A DNA stretch of 64,000 nucleotides from Yamagishiella unicocca (Eukaryota > Chlorophyta > Chlorophyceae > Chlamydomonadales > Volvocaceae), in NCBI GenBank assembly GCA_003116995.1, contig BDSL01000011.1:1364001-1428000 (forward strand), read 5' to 3'. The notes under the pieces were generated by a model. That model made no database searches and was not told the DNA's origin. It saw nothing but the letters and a program-made list of their open reading frames with translations. Position numbers and translations under genes: made by a program. Below are positions 39,024 through 52,324 of this stretch, piece after piece; the stretch's first letter is position 1, and each line of letters opens with the position of its first letter.

Positions 39024-42000
39024 TCATCGCACCAGCGGCACGCCCCCCACACCAAACACGCCGTCAAACACCGCCGTGGCCTGCTGCTCCGCCGCCGCCG
39101 GGCTGTGTGACACACTCACGCACGGCGCCACGGCCGCCAGCGCCGTCGCCGCCTCTCGCCGGCTCGCCGCCGCCGTCTTCGTGGCCTCATCCAGAAGGAT
39201 CTGCAGCGACGTGACCGCGTTATCGCGCGCCAACGCCAGTAGGACGAGGTTGCTGGCGAGTGGCGCCGCAGCAGCAGCAGCTGAGTCCCCGGGGCCGCTG
39301 TTGTCACTGGCCGCCGCGGCGGCAGCGGCGGACTCGGCGGCGGTGGCGGCGGCAGCCACGTGTACGGCATGCTGCTGGGCGGGGGAGATTCGGCAGGAGG
39401 CCCTTGAGAGGTCCGCCAGGTCACGGGGGGTGGCGGCGGCGGCTCGGACGGCCGACAGGCGGAAGCCCTCCGTGTGGAGAGCCTCCAGGGCGTCGGCCAG
39501 GCGGGGCCAGTCCAGGGAGGGAGCGCCGCCATCTGGGGGAGGGGGGCATTTGGATTGTGCGGTGTCAGCATACCACCTGAGCGGCGTGGTGGTGGTGGCG
39601 GTGTGGCGGTGGTGGTGGTGGCGGTGGTGGTACTGTCGTGGTGTGGTTGTGGCGGTGTGCTGGTGTAGCGGTGTGGCGGCGGTGGCGGTGATGGCGTGGT
39701 GGCGCTGGTGTGGCGATGCGATGGGGGTATGGTGGCCAGCCAGGCCAGACCGACCCAGCGCCTACATGCTACACCTACATGCGCCAACTAGTAATCCCGG
39801 GGTTCCGCTGTGTGTCATAGGGTGCTGGATTGCGTCATAGGGTGCTGGGTTACGGAGGCGAGGTGGGTCACGGGGTCATGCAGACACGCCGCAGGAGCTC
39901 CCGGTGGGGGCAGCCATTCGCAGACGTCCAGACAGCCCAGTGGGGTTGCCCCGGGCTGGCTGGCACCGTTACGCAAAGGACCGTACGCGAAACACAACAA
40001 CGACATCGGTACGCCATCAGTGAGTGTCAACCTCCCCGGGCCCGCCCACACGACAACACCCAACAACAACGCACCTTCCGAGGCCACGCTGGGCGTCACA
40101 ACCATCGTCGTCAGCTGCAGCAGCCGCGACCCCTCCGGCCGGATGAACCGCCTGGCCGGTGCCCCGGCGGCCGCGCCGCCGCCAGGCGGCGCCAGGATCC
40201 CCTGCCCGGAGCTGGCAGTAGCCGGCCAGACCTCGGATACGACAGCCGCCGCGTCACGCCATGTGCCGCACGTGTAGAGGCCACCGCCGCCGCCGCCGCC
40301 GCCAGCGCCCATTGCCGCCAGCGAGGCGGCTAGGGAGCGCAGGTGCAGCACCGCGTTGCTCCGGCTGACGTGCAGCAGCACCGCCGGCTGGCCCGCCAGC
40401 GGCGGCATGGCGGCGGCGGCGGCGCCGCCCGGCTGCAGCAGGCAGGTGGCGGCGGCGTGCAGGGCGTACCCCTCCCTGGAGAGCTGCTTGAGCAGGCGGG
40501 GCAGCACGTTGCGGTGCACCGCGGTGAAGTCCAGGGCGACGACCGAGGGCAGCCGCTCGGGGCCGGCCAGCAGCCGAAGCAGCGGCGAGGCGGCCGCCGG
40601 CAGCGGCGGTCGGTGCAGGCCGTCGTGCATCCCCGCGTCCAGGAAGACCTGCGAGGGGTTGAAGGCGTACGCCAGCGCGCGCTTGGCGGCGGCCTGAGAG
40701 CCGCTCACCGCCGCCAGCGGCGGCGGCGGCGGCGGCGGCGCCGCCGCCGGGGAGGCCGCCGTCGGGTAGCCCCCCAGCAGCCGGTCCAGCAGGGCGCCCC
40801 ACGCGGCGCCGCCCTCCTCGCCGCCTGCCGACAGCTCCGGAGCGCCCGAGGACGAGCCCCCCGCCTGCTGCAGCCGCTGCAGCGCCGTCTGCAACAGCTG
40901 CGCCACGCGCGCCTGCGCTGCAGGCCCGTGGAACACAGCCAGCAGCGCCGGGTGGCTGATCACCAGGCGCTGCGCCGGGCGCAGCCCGGCGCCGGCGGCG
41001 CCAGCCGAGGCGGCGCCCGGTTGCGGCTGCAGCACCGTCAGGCAGCTCGCCACGTCGGAGGGCACCTGCCGAAGGTACCTGCAGGCCACGAGCTCCAACC
41101 TGCCCGGCGACGGCTGCGACGCGCCGGAGCACGTGCCGTGTGCGGTGAGCGCCGCCAGCAGCAACGCGGCGGCGTGTAGTGGGCGGGCCTGCAGAGCCAC
41201 CACTGCGATGCCGTCCTCGCCGTGGTGGAGGTGGAGCTGCGGGGGCGCGGCGGGGGCGCCGAAGGCGCCGTCGCTGGGCGAGTCGAGAGCCGCCTCGCCG
41301 ATTGCTGAGGCCAGGAGCTGGTCGGCAATGTAGGGCTGCGGCAGGCTCTGGATGCCGGCGCGCAGGTGGGAGCGGAGGACGGCTGAGGGCAGGAGCGATC
41401 GGAGGGCCAGCAACGACGGCGGCGGCGGCGGCGGCGGTGCTGCTGCCGCTGCGTGTGCGTGTCCGGGGCCGCCGCCGTTGCTGCTCGCCGCCGCCGCCGC
41501 CGCTGCCGCTGTTATTGATGCCGCTGTCAATGCAGCTCCAGCTCCAGCTCCGGCTGCAGGGAAGGGTGGAAGGTTGGCGAGCAGGAGGGGCAGCTGCTCG
41601 GAAGCTTCCTCCTTGCTCGCCTCCAGCACCAGCGCCGGCAAGCCCAAGGCCCCAGCAACCTGCTGCTGCTGCTGCTGCTGGTCGGACGCTGGCGGAAGGC
41701 AGACCAGCAGCAGACCGCGCAGGCTGTAGCCGCACCACAGCAGGTGCTGAACGCACCATAGTGCTACAGCCTGTTGTACGGCGCCGCAAGCCGGCAGTGC
41801 CAGCCACTGGGACTGCGGCGCGCCGCTGCCCGTCAGCCAACACACACCCGCCGGGCCCTGCTCAGCCGCCGCCGCCGCCGCCGCAGCAGCAGCAGCAGCA
41901 GCAGCGGCTGCCTTGGGTGATGCTGACGGCGTCGTCAGCGGGAGCTTCGCCTGCTGCGCGCGAGGCGAGGACTGCGCAGGAGCCTGCGCGTCGCCGCTGA

Positions 42001-45000
42001 CGGCGAACAGCGCCGAAACCTCGCGCGCCGCCGTGACGGCGTCGTACGAGCACGTGATGTGCCGGGCGATGTCGCCGTACAACGCGTGCAGGGATGAGGG
42101 GTCTGTGCGGGCGGCGAGGCGCGCGTCAGGCGGTCCGAGTTGCGCCTGCCAGCGGCGCAGCGGCTCATTGCGCCCCGACAGCGCCAGCACGGCGGCGCCG
42201 ATGTACGGCAGGGGTCGGTGCGGCGTCGACGACACCACGGCCGCGGCGGCCTCCTCCGTCGGGTACACCACCTGCAGCCCCCGAAGCGTAAGGCCCAGAC
42301 AGGCCGCACGAGCGAGAAGGCCTGGCAGCAGTTGTGGGTTCCGGAGCGTGCCGCTGGCGACCATGCAGAGAAAAGTGCTGCTGCCGGGCCCGCCGGCGGC
42401 GGCGTCCAGGCCACCGGCCGCGCTTGGTGATGTGGCGCCGCTCTGGGTGCTGGGGCGCGACTGGTAGTGGCTGAACGCGTGGGGCGGCAGCCGCAGCGGA
42501 CTGAAGAGGAGCTGCGCGCCGGGCTGGGTGGACACCCAGGCGCCCAGCCGCGCCGCCGCGGCGGGCAGTGCCCCGGCATCGGCGGGCACATCGCCGCCGG
42601 CCCCGCTGGCCGCTAACACAGCGCTCCAGGACACCGGCGCCAGCGCCGCCGCCAGCTGCTGGGCCGCGGTGGCGGCAGCGGCCGTGTCCGCCGCCGCCGT
42701 CGCCGGCATCTCGTGGCTGTAGGCATCCGGGTCGAGGCCTGCCCGAGGCACGCAGGCGACTGCCAACAAGCGCACTTCGCCGTCTCCGCCGCTGCCGGCG
42801 GCGAAGCCGGCGGGCGCGGCGGCCCTGAAGAACGCCGCCGCGACGGGAGGCAGCAGCGCGCAGTTGGGTGCGACTCCTAACAGGCGAGCGCCCACCACGG
42901 AGAAAGCCGGCATCGTCATGGCCGGCTGCGAGGCAGACGAGCTGGTGGGGGGTGAAGCCGTCGCCGCCGTGGCCGCCGCCGCGCCCAGCAGCCACGCAAG
43001 CACGGCCCCCACCTCCCGACTCGGCATGTTGCTGGGCGAGGCGAGCAGCAGCGTGAAGCAGCTGCTCGGCGGCAGCCAGGCGGGCAGGAGGCAGAGGTCT
43101 GAGGGCGCGGCCGCAGCCGCCCCGCGCGTGGGGGCGGCCGTCGCCGGCGACTTGGCGGCTGGCGTAGTCGCGGGTGATGCAGCTGCTGGTGGGGGGGTGC
43201 CGGTGGGCGCAACGTAGGCGACGGCGGTGGCCGCGGCGGCCGGCACCGGAGGCGGAAGCTCGAGAGCCGACGGCCGCGCAGCGACGGCGGCGGCGGCTGG
43301 CGCGGCGACGGCGGCGGCGGCGGCGGCTGGCGCGGCGGCGGCGGCGGCTGGCGCGGCACTGGGCGAGTGGCGGGAAGCTGACGTGGGGCTGCTGCCGCCG
43401 TGGCCGTTGGTGGCCTTGCTGCTGCTGCTGGCGGCAGGGGCGCCGAGGGAGATAAAGGTGCCGGCGGCGGCCATCCGTGAGCCTCGCTCTCGGCTGGCGT
43501 CCACCACAGACGCCGGCGCCGGATCCAATACCAGGTCCTCATCTCCCTCAGTGCTGCAAGCCGCAAACGCCCGTGACGCTGCTGGCGAGGCGGCCGCCGC
43601 GGTCGGGCCAACTACGCCATTCGCTGTGTGGCCCAGCCGGTCCGAGGCATCACTGATGGCGGAGGCAGAGACGGGGACACCGGTGGCGCCGTCGGCCACG
43701 CCGTTAGCAGCGTCGAAGCCGCCGGTGAACGTCGACACCGCACGCGGTTCCGAGGACTTGCTGTCTGCCGACCCTGACGACGCGGCGGCGGCGGCGGCGC
43801 CAGCGCCGCGCTCCTTCACGGCGGCAATGCGCTGCGCCACCTCCGCCGGCGGCTCAGGCCAACGTCGCTCACTCGCAGTGGCTGCAGCAGCGGCGGCGGC
43901 TGCCGCCGCCGCGTCCCGCTGCCGCTGCTGCTCCGCCGCGGCCGCCGCCGCGCGCGCCTTCAGGTACTCCCGGATATTCCTCGCCCGCTCCTCTTCCTCC
44001 TCCTCCTCTACCTTTCGCTCCGCCGTGCAAACGAACACGGAGCGAGAGACGGGTCGGAGGTCGGCGGCATCTGTGCCAACGCTAGCCGACGCCTTGGCGG
44101 TTTCGGAGCCGCCGCCGCCATCGCCGGAGGCAGCCGCTGCTGGCTGGGGGGGAGAAGCTGCCGGCTCCGCCGTCGCTGCGAACGTCGCTGTAGCTCTAGA
44201 AACCGGTGCCGCAGTGGGGGCGGCGGCAGTAGCAGCGGCGGCGGCGGCTGTACTGGCGGTGGCAGACGCGGCCGCAGCTACTGCCGGCGGAGCAGTTGGG
44301 GCGCCGCTGGGTGGCGCAGCAGCAGCAGCGGATGGGGCTGGTACTCGCGCTACCGGCGGTGCCTGTACGGAAGCCAAAATGTGCGGTTGGCGGAGCCAGG
44401 CAATAAGGCCCAGGTGACGCATGCATATTCCGCCATGCTGTTGTCGGCGCATTCCAGGCAGGAGAAGCAACCAGGGGGCCGCTCCGCGCAAGAGTGCACT
44501 TGCCCCGCAAGGCATCATCCGTCAGTACCGCATGTGCCCCTGCGGCCCTCACCCTCCCCCGCACAAAGCCACGCCGCGATGCGACGCCGTACGCCTGCCG
44601 TACGCCACCGACGGAACTCACCTTTGGCACCGGACGTCTGGCGGCGGCCCGGGCTGCCGCGGCCGCGCCGTCCTCCTCCTCCTCCTCGCCGTCCTCCTCA
44701 TCGCTGTCGACCCCAGTCACCAGACGCCGCTTGGCGGCGGCGGCCTTGGCCTCCGACTCCCGCTGCGCGGCCGCCGCCGCCGCCGCCACTGCCGCCGCCA
44801 CGCTGTGACGCTGCGCCGTCTCCGCAATGGACTGTCGGAGGTCCTGTACGACAGGCCCAGCGGCGGCGGCGGCGGCGGCCGCCCCGGCGGCGGCCGCACC
44901 AGGCGGCGGCGGCGTCAAGTGCGGAGGCGCCGATGAGGGCGCGGGCGCGCCGAAGAACTTGAATTTGGCTGGGAGGGGGCCGCCGGGGAGGGGGCCACCT

Positions 45001-48000
45001 GGGAGGGGGCCACCTGGGAGGGGAGGCGGCGGGGCAGAACCTGCACAGCCGCGGGTGGGGGGTAGGGGGTGTTACAGCCGCGCTGGAGGGTCCTTAAAGA
45101 GGGGTGTTAAAGCCGTAAAGAGGGGTGTTAAAGCCGTGGGGGATGCGGGGGGACTCTGGCGGTGTGGTGGGGGGGTAGTTACACACCGCTTATCCGGGGG
45201 CTGCCATGCCCATGCCCACCCGATACACACACGCACCTGCAGCGGCGGCCGGTTCGGCAGCAGGAGGAGCTGGCGCCGCTGCGGACGGCCGCAGCGCCTG
45301 GGCGGCGGCAGCGGCCGCAGCCGCAGCCGGCGGCGGCGCCTCCGTCGCCCGCTCTGGAGCGGGTTTCAACACCTGGTGGACGTCCTGTGCTGTTGGTGCT
45401 GAGGCCGCCACTGGCGCCACCATGGCGGCCTGCCGTCCCGCCGCTCCTGCCGCGGCTGCCACCTCCTCCTCCACCTCCTCGTCGCTCCAGAGGCTCTCCG
45501 CAGCAGGCAGCCGCTCCGGAGCCCACACGCCGCTGCCGCCGCCGTCGCCACTGCCGGGGGCCGCCGCTGCCGCCGTCGCCGCGGCTGCGGCGCTGAGCCG
45601 CGCGATGAGAGCGTCCAGGTCCCCCATCTCCAGCCCCGCCACCGTGGCCTCCAGGCTGAGTCCACTGGAGGCGACCATGGGCGGCTCCGTCTCAGCGGCC
45701 TGCGAATCGACGGGGTGTCAGGGGAATGGGTTTGGGGTTGGGATTGGATACGCAGGCGCGTTACATGCTGGGCAACGTGATGGACGCGAGGAGGGCCTCC
45801 CGGTCCCGGGTCGGGAGATGCGGAAAGGGGATTCACCGAGGCACTACCGCGAGCCGCACCGGCGCCAATCTACGCTCCCGGCCACATGGCTACAGTGCCC
45901 GTTCCGACGGATGCCACTGGCCAGCTCGTGCGTCATCAATCGATGTGCCGCCCGGGCGGCAGTCCTACTCCCGTCAGCTACCTGACGCACTGCGCTTGGT
46001 TCCGTAAAGCGGATCCTCACAATCCGCTTTATGGAACAACCACAACCACAACCACACCCTGTCCCAGATCTGTCCCCTGTCCCAGCCTCATCGCCATCCT
46101 CACCGGCCTTCCGTTCCTCTTTCCCCCGTATCGCTGTCCGCGTTCCCTCGCTGCCCACCTCCCCGGCCCCACCCTGCTCGCCCTCTAAACCACGCCTGTC
46201 CCCGGCCCCAGCCTCCCCCCCGGCCCCACCCTGATCGCCCTCTAAACCACGCCTGTCCCCGGCCCCAGCCTCCTCCCCGGCCCCACCCTGACCGCCCTCT
46301 AAACCATGCCTGCCCCCTGCCCCAGCCTCCCCCCCGGCCCCACCCTGCTCGCCCTCTAAACCACGCCTGTCCCCTGCCCCAGCCTCCTCCCCGGCCCCAC
46401 CCTGATCGCCTCCCCCCCGGCCCCACCCTGATCGCCTCCTGGAAGTCCTGCAGGATGCGCTGCTCCGCCTCCTCCTGCGCCCGCCGCCGCTGCACCAACG
46501 CCGCTGCTCCAGAGTCGCCCGGCACGCCCGCGCCCGCGGCCCCGCCGCTGGAGGGCGCAGCATCAGCGCCCAGTCCCTGCTGGCCCCTCTCCTGCTCCTG
46601 GTGCTGGTGCCGGTGCTGGAGCAAGGCTGTGGCGTCCCGGGCGGCCGCGGCGACCTGTTCCGCGTCTGTGGCTGCAGCGCTGGCCTAGGAGAGAGGAAGA
46701 CGGAATTGGGGTGAGGCAGCGGAGGGTCAGGCATGGGGCATCGCGGCCTTGTGTGGCACTAAGCTGCTGTCCAGCCGCCCCGTAATCTGAGTGAGGTCAA
46801 TCGCTCGCTGCCACCTGGATGACCATCTGGGTCCACTGAAACGTGGGGCATGCTCAGGCGGTATACACCGTTGCATTTTCCCGCGCAAGTCATGGCAGGG
46901 GCGGTCGCCGCTGGGGACGTGACTCCAGGAGGTTGGCCAGAGAGGACGACCGTCTTCGACCCCCCCCCCCCAGTTCAAGCCCCGTGCCCCCTCAACGCAC
47001 ACGCTAAGCCGTCGGCTTCCACTAGCAACCGTCGGCCCCGGAGGTCTCGGGCAATATCGTCTCAAACCCCACCGCCGCCACCCCCACCGCCGCCACTCCC
47101 ACCGCCCACCCTTTTGCGCTCTGCGACGTTTGCCAGGCGGCCGGCGGCGCCAGCCAGCCAGCCGCGCCCCTCGTACGGTTCGTCTGGGTCGGTCGCAGCT
47201 GCGTCTGCCGCACCGCTATCACCTGCAGGCGGGGGAAGACACATGCACCGGCGGGCAGGAGGCGGCATGGGTGGGGAGGAAGGCGCAGGTTGCGGCATGG
47301 TCCCGCTGCTGGACCGGAAACTGGTTGAAGATACCCGTGTTTACGTCAGTTCGCCGCGGGCCGGCCCGTGTCGCGGTAAGGCCCAATCGCTGGCCGGTGC
47401 TGGATGTGTGATTAGCTGAGTGTTCGGCGAAGGCGCATTGCGCAGAAAACGCGGTGGGACGAGGGGCGCTTCGGCAAAAGCACGCCACACCCCTCTGAGA
47501 GGGTGCTGCGAGGTGCCCAAGGCTGCTGCGGCTGGCCGCCCCGCGTCCATCATGCTTTTTGGTGCTGTGGCAAGCCCCAGGTCCGCTGCAAAGTCCGCTG
47601 CGATAGTACTCACTTGGCGTCGGCGGAGCACCCATTCGAGGGGACGAGCCAAGGGCGGTCACTGCGGTGCCGGTGGGGCTTGCCGTCAGGAACCCCCCTT
47701 GCTCGCCGCGCGGTGCAGCCGCCGCAGCCCGCCCTCGCACAGAGGGGGAAACTATTGTTTGCGCGGAGGCGCGTGATGTGGTGGGGAGTGGAAGGGATGC
47801 TTCGCCACCGCGCCTCTGGGCTTCCGTGCCCACGCCTGCCAGTGCCATGTGCATGGCCGACACAGGCCGAACAGGACCTGGGCTGGTCGGCTCCTGTAAG
47901 CCAGTGACATTGTACAGATTCGTCAGGGGCAACTTCGCGGATTATTAGGGGGTAGCGGTGGCCGACCGCTCACATAATCGAAAGGGAAACCCGTTGACTC

Positions 48001-48282
48001 TTGTGCGGCCCAATTGATGCTGCTGAACACCACTTCAGCCTCGCTCGATGAGTCTCCATCATCCGAATCAGGGTCGTCGTCAATCGAAGGCAAGCTCTGA
48101 ATTGCATATCCACAAAGAACACATCTGAAACTACCCCAGCAACCTCACCCGCGACAATTCTATGCATGCAGGTAGCAACATAAACGCACAGTTATGGCTG
48201 GTCGTAGAACAAGCGAGCTAAGTCGACGGTCAGTTTCGTCCCGGGCATCCTCATCTGAATCTGAGTCCGAGAGCCGCTCCAT
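39024..48282 (-). CDS. 2274-aa protein with several degenerate NDP-kinase-like segments
   Basis: Nine exons join in phase: 48282-48190, 48096-47974, 47893-47335, 47222-47110, 46684-46427, 45699-45237, 45040-44622, 44362-40075 and 39532-39024, giving 2274 aa. It starts MERLSDSDSDEDARDETDRR, an acidic head continued by an Asp/Ser-rich exon 2. Residues 1-1090 are mostly Ala/Pro/Gly-rich, with a charged coiled-coil-like stretch (VEEEEEEERARNIREYLKAR). Residues about 1337-1460 align well with an NDP kinase fold: LSGRNEPLRRWQAQLGP, then GDIARHITCSYDAVTAAREV matching the family's active-site strand and helix, but with Cys1447 where the catalytic His belongs. Weaker similar units lie near 1095-1290, 1514-1900, 1950-2060 and in the last exon (WPRLADALEALHTEGFRLSA). 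It is probably a non-catalytic nucleotide-binding or structural protein. Several NDPK-fold proteins are ciliary, so an axonemal role is possible. Confidence 0.85.
46180..46440. repeat. About 57-bp minisatellite adjoining an exon of the 2274-aa gene
   Basis: Four to five copies of a roughly 57-bp unit (GCCCTCTAAACCACGCCTGT, CCCCGGCCCCAGCCTCCTCC, CCGGCCCCACCCTGATC) end at the donor side of exon 46684-46427. The array has copied the splice junction itself: GATCGCCTCC next to CCCCACC occurs twice, so a second, decoy donor lies just inside the intron. Confidence 0.88.
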
Positions 48283-51200
48283 ATCGTGTGTGACCGCAAC
48301 GCTTCAAGGAAAGTACATCTTCCTATCCCGCTGTACAATCACACGGCCGCAATCGAACCAAGTGAAAGGTTAAGACGACGTCTACACAAGAAAGGGCGTG
48401 CAGTTGCCCATGCCAACAGGTTAAAACATGAAAGTATTCGCAAACGTTAGGCGTCAGGTCGTTACTTCTTTTCTCGGTGCCGTACTGGGCATATCGGCGG
48501 GCGGGAGCGCTGCTGGCCTTGTCCAGGCACAGGCCCACGCCGGTTCCTTGCAAAACCTAAGCAAGTCTGTAAGAAACACCATTGAACCCCTGTAAAAATC
48601 TCGCCCTGGACAGCAGCACGTCGGAGCCTGTGGCAGGTGGCGCAGGTAGGGCCGGTACAGCAGTGAGGGCCCTAGGGGGGCGCAAAGTGCTAGCACGTGC
48701 CGAGCAGCGCCGTCGCCCTACGACGACGAACCCCTACCATTAAGTGACGAGCGACGGTCGTGGCGCTAGGCTACGACAGGCAACGTGACGGTGGCGCTCA
48801 GCCTGGGTCCCAAAACACGAACACGTCCCAAACCGGCCGCAACTTGGTCAGCCCCATCGTCCACAAGTACCACCGCCGGCCCGCCTCACCCATTTGCTCC
48901 CTCACAACAACACGTGGTCCGAACTTTCGACACTGCTTAACACGCCCCGCCGATAACCCCCAATTGACACTCGTTCAAGTACGTTGCGCGCTTCATACGG
49001 TAACGCACCCCAGGGCACATGACATGGCTTATCGAGTGAAGTATGAATGAGATAAGGCTGTTTATTGCGAATAGACTGGTGTGGCGTGCAGGTGTCCAGC
49101 GCATGGTGGGGGTACTGGCGACTGGTACGGCGACTGGTGGCTGGCTGCTGCTTAGGTTGCGCGCCTGCTTGTTCTCAGTATCTGCCTTTGTGTTGATAGT
49201 ACCGAAGAACCGTGTCCCTCTGCCGGGACGGCGGCCTCTAACATTCCCACCCTCCTCCCCTGGGTAGCGGACGATTGCTCAGATCTGCTGCGCTCGGCGT
49301 CGGGGGTGCCGCGCCGGTCTCAATACGGGGCGCCCCCGGCGCCGTGCGGGGTGCCCGTTTGGTTGGGGTGGTTTCGTCGCCTTTCGTGGCGCTCGTTTCT
49401 TGTCGCCTTGCAGGGCGCGTTTGCCGTGCGGGGTGCAATGCGGTGCTGTCATCACTGTTGGCCGCTAGTACAATCTCAATATGGGTGGGTGTCAGGGGCG
49501 TGCGTCTTTCTGTTATCTTCTGGATTTTGTATCTTCAAAGGGGTGGCTGGGATCTGAGTGCTGGCCTCTACACCGGGTGGCTGGGAGCTGAGTGCTGGCC
49601 ATTCGATCCCTTCTTCTTCTGTAACGCGATACGGCAGTAATGAGTAATAAATGGTACTGCAAGCGGACATTGCGGAACCTGGAAAGGACTCCACACGGCT
49701 CCTCCACCCAGCTACTACATAAACCGTCGCACCCGGGCGCCGCCTCAATCCGTCGCCTCGCGAACTCAGACACCGCCTCAGCCACACCTTTTAACCGTCC
49801 GTCGGCCCTCCCGGCCTTAACGGACACCTCCACACGCGTGCGGAACTCGTAACCTGTAACTCAGCCAGGCTCAGCCCATCCCAACCCGAGCTCAGACGCC
49901 GCCTTCCACCCTCCGAAGGTTCCTACCTGCACGACACACTAGTCCAAAACCTACAGCCGCACACTTTGGCACATCAGGACTTACAGCGGACAAAAATCTC
50001 GCCGGGTCCGCCCAGACCGGGCAATCAGGACAACTCCCTCTTCGCCGTCAGAAAGCTGCAGCCCCGTGGGCTTCCGCCATGCGCCCTGCATTCCTGCCAT
50101 CGCCCTGTTGCACTTTGGTCGCCCATCGAGCAGCGGCGATAAAGTAGAGGAACGCAAACAGGCGCCCGGCGCCGCTCTGGCACCATAGGGCCCACAAACC
50201 GATCAGACTTTTGCAAAACCCTGTACAGCGACGACTCGTACGACACCCTGCGGAACCCTAATTTGTGTCCAAACCCTCGTTGTTGACTTGCACATGCCGA
50301 CTGCATTATTTATGGACATACGCACACGGGGTTCCGCGGTAAATCAACACACGCGGCAGCTCGACGCACGTGCGCCGCGCATGTACGGGAGACCCGTTAC
50401 GGACAGCCTGCGCGACGTCGTACGGTTGCCGTACATGGCGTACGGCACTGGCGGGGCGAACCGAGCCCTCCTTGCCTGATGGAACGCTCGATGGCGCCCT
50501 GCCTCATACCCCAGCTCCCAACAAGGCCGCCTCCCAGCCTTCCGGGCACCCCTGTGTTCGCGACCCAGGTCGCTTTACGACCCAGGTCGCTTTACGACCC
50601 AGGTCGCTTTACGACCCAGGTCGCTTTACGACCCAGGTCGCTTTACGACCCAGGTCGCTTTACGACCCAGGTCGCTTTACGCGGCAGAAGAACGCATGCA
50701 GCAGACACGTCCCTCTCTTCTCTTACACGGCACAAACGAGCGCCATTCCTTGACGGCAGAGGCGAGCCCCGAAGCTCGCGGCTACATCCTCCGCATCCCT
50801 AATGGGTGCACAGCGCCAACAAGTGACATGAGGACCATCGTCACCGCCGCGATCAACCGTACGGCACACGGGCTCAACTCGACGCGTGTTCGTACAGAAC
50901 CGCAATCGAGGCTGTGAAGCTCTGCTGTGCATGCGGCCGTCACAGTCCAGCCATGCAGCACTGCGCATCGGCATCCATGCCACTGCGGGCGGAGCCTCTC
51001 GGGTTATACCAGCCCGTCCTGATCAACCGCACGCGAACAGCCACTTTAAAGCTCCCTATCAACGAAAATAGTAAAACTCCCTAACGAAAACCGAAACAGG
51101 TAAGCTCATCCCCGCCGCCCCATCAACGGCCGCGCCAACCGCGCACCAGCCGACGCACCGCGGCGAGGTGCCGATGGGCCATGCACTAACAACAACACTC

Positions 51201-52324
51201 TTCTGCACAGACCCGGTCCACAGGGGCGACAGGGGTGGCAGGCATCCCGCACACAACGAAGAACATCCGCATGGCTAATAGCAAGCAGGGCGCGGCTTGA
51301 TTGCCACGTGCTTCGTGGCTTCCTCCAGCCCAGCCGGCCCCAACCGATTGGTTGTGCGGGTGGCTGGTTGTTTTTATGATGTCATCCGCGCTACACGCTA
51401 CCAGCAGGCGGAGCCCCTCGACCAAAAGCAACCCACGTCACCTCTGCAACGGAGCCGTGAACCTGAGACCAGTACTAAAAAGGAGAGCGTCGAAAACGTG
51501 TCCGCATCCATTACGTAATACACACTTGATAGCGAGGGAAGAAAACCTTGCGAGGCAGGCCCCCTCTCTCGGCAAAAAGCGAGGGCCCAGTCGTCGGGTT
51601 TCGGATATTCGGAACGCAACGCTCCTCTTCGTTGCAAGTCGAACGCGTTGAGCACTCGTTTGGAAAATATCCGCATAGCGTTTGGTCAGCAGGTTCGGTC
51701 CCGAGCTGATCTCCAGACAGGCCGTTGCTGTCGCTGTTGCTGCTGCCATCATTGTTGCCGTTGTTGCCGTCGTTGGCTTGCCATTTTTTTCGTCGTTATC
51801 GTTGCGCGCCGAGCTTCGTGGCGTCCACGGAGCTCGGCGCGTGCGCCTCGGCCCGCGCCTCTGGGCACCGCACACGTGTGCGCAACCCACATGAAGGCGT
51901 ACGGAGTCGCACCCGCTCCACCCAACACCATCCTTATTGTTATCTCTTATATACCACTAATATTATTTATTGTTGTGCAGCAGCAGACGGTCTGAAACCC
52001 CACTGCGCAACGCGACCGCGGCCGCGACCTGAAACTGTACCTACGCCGTAAGCCTCGCACCCGTTTGCATCTAAAACTCCGTTTCCTCATGCGACTTTTT
52101 ATTAACACCCACTAGCAAAACCCCAAACGCCGCGCAATCGGCTCGTGCTTGTGGCAGCTGGTTACTTCCGGGGCGCTCGCGTTATGTACTTGTGTGCTCG
52201 GGGCAGGCGTCTCCCCCTCGCGGCTGCCGGTGCTTCCGACCCTGGGCAGCGACCTGCCCGCTCCGGAACCCTCGCTCTTTGGTGCCTCTTCAGGCCGCGC
52301 CGTCCGTTGTGTCTCCCGCGTCCG
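48283..52324. other. 4-kb spacer, no convincing gene
   Basis: Between the start of the 2274-aa gene (48282) and the stop of the membrane/ankyrin gene (52325) only short frames without motifs were seen on either strand. The 5' flank of the 2274-aa gene (48.3-48.6 kb) has moderate GC and no obvious TATA element. A 17-bp minisatellite lies at 50562-50680. Sequence around 51.7-52.0 kb is rich in GCTGTTGCTG-type trinucleotide repeats. Confidence 0.5.
50562..50680. repeat. 17-bp minisatellite GACCCAGGTCGCTTTAC
   Basis: Seven perfect tandem copies of GACCCAGGTCGCTTTAC are present. The lack of any mismatch suggests recent expansion. Because 17 is not a multiple of three, the open frames across it cycle through all three readings and are not coding. 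Confidence 0.97.

Noticed and set aside
43227..44417. Plus-strand 396-codon Ala-rich frame
   Set aside because: It is a shadow of the 4288-bp minus-strand exon of the NDPK-like gene, in which Ala and Gly/Pro codons are mirrored.
50562..50680. Regular repeats as a CRISPR array
   Set aside because: The units are contiguous with no unique spacers, and the DNA is eukaryotic. The same applies to the other tandem arrays.
50479..50802. Plus-strand frames reading TQVALRPRSLYDPGRF repeats
   Set aside because: They come from the perfect 17-bp minisatellite, whose period is not a multiple of three, so the repeated peptide has no meaning.
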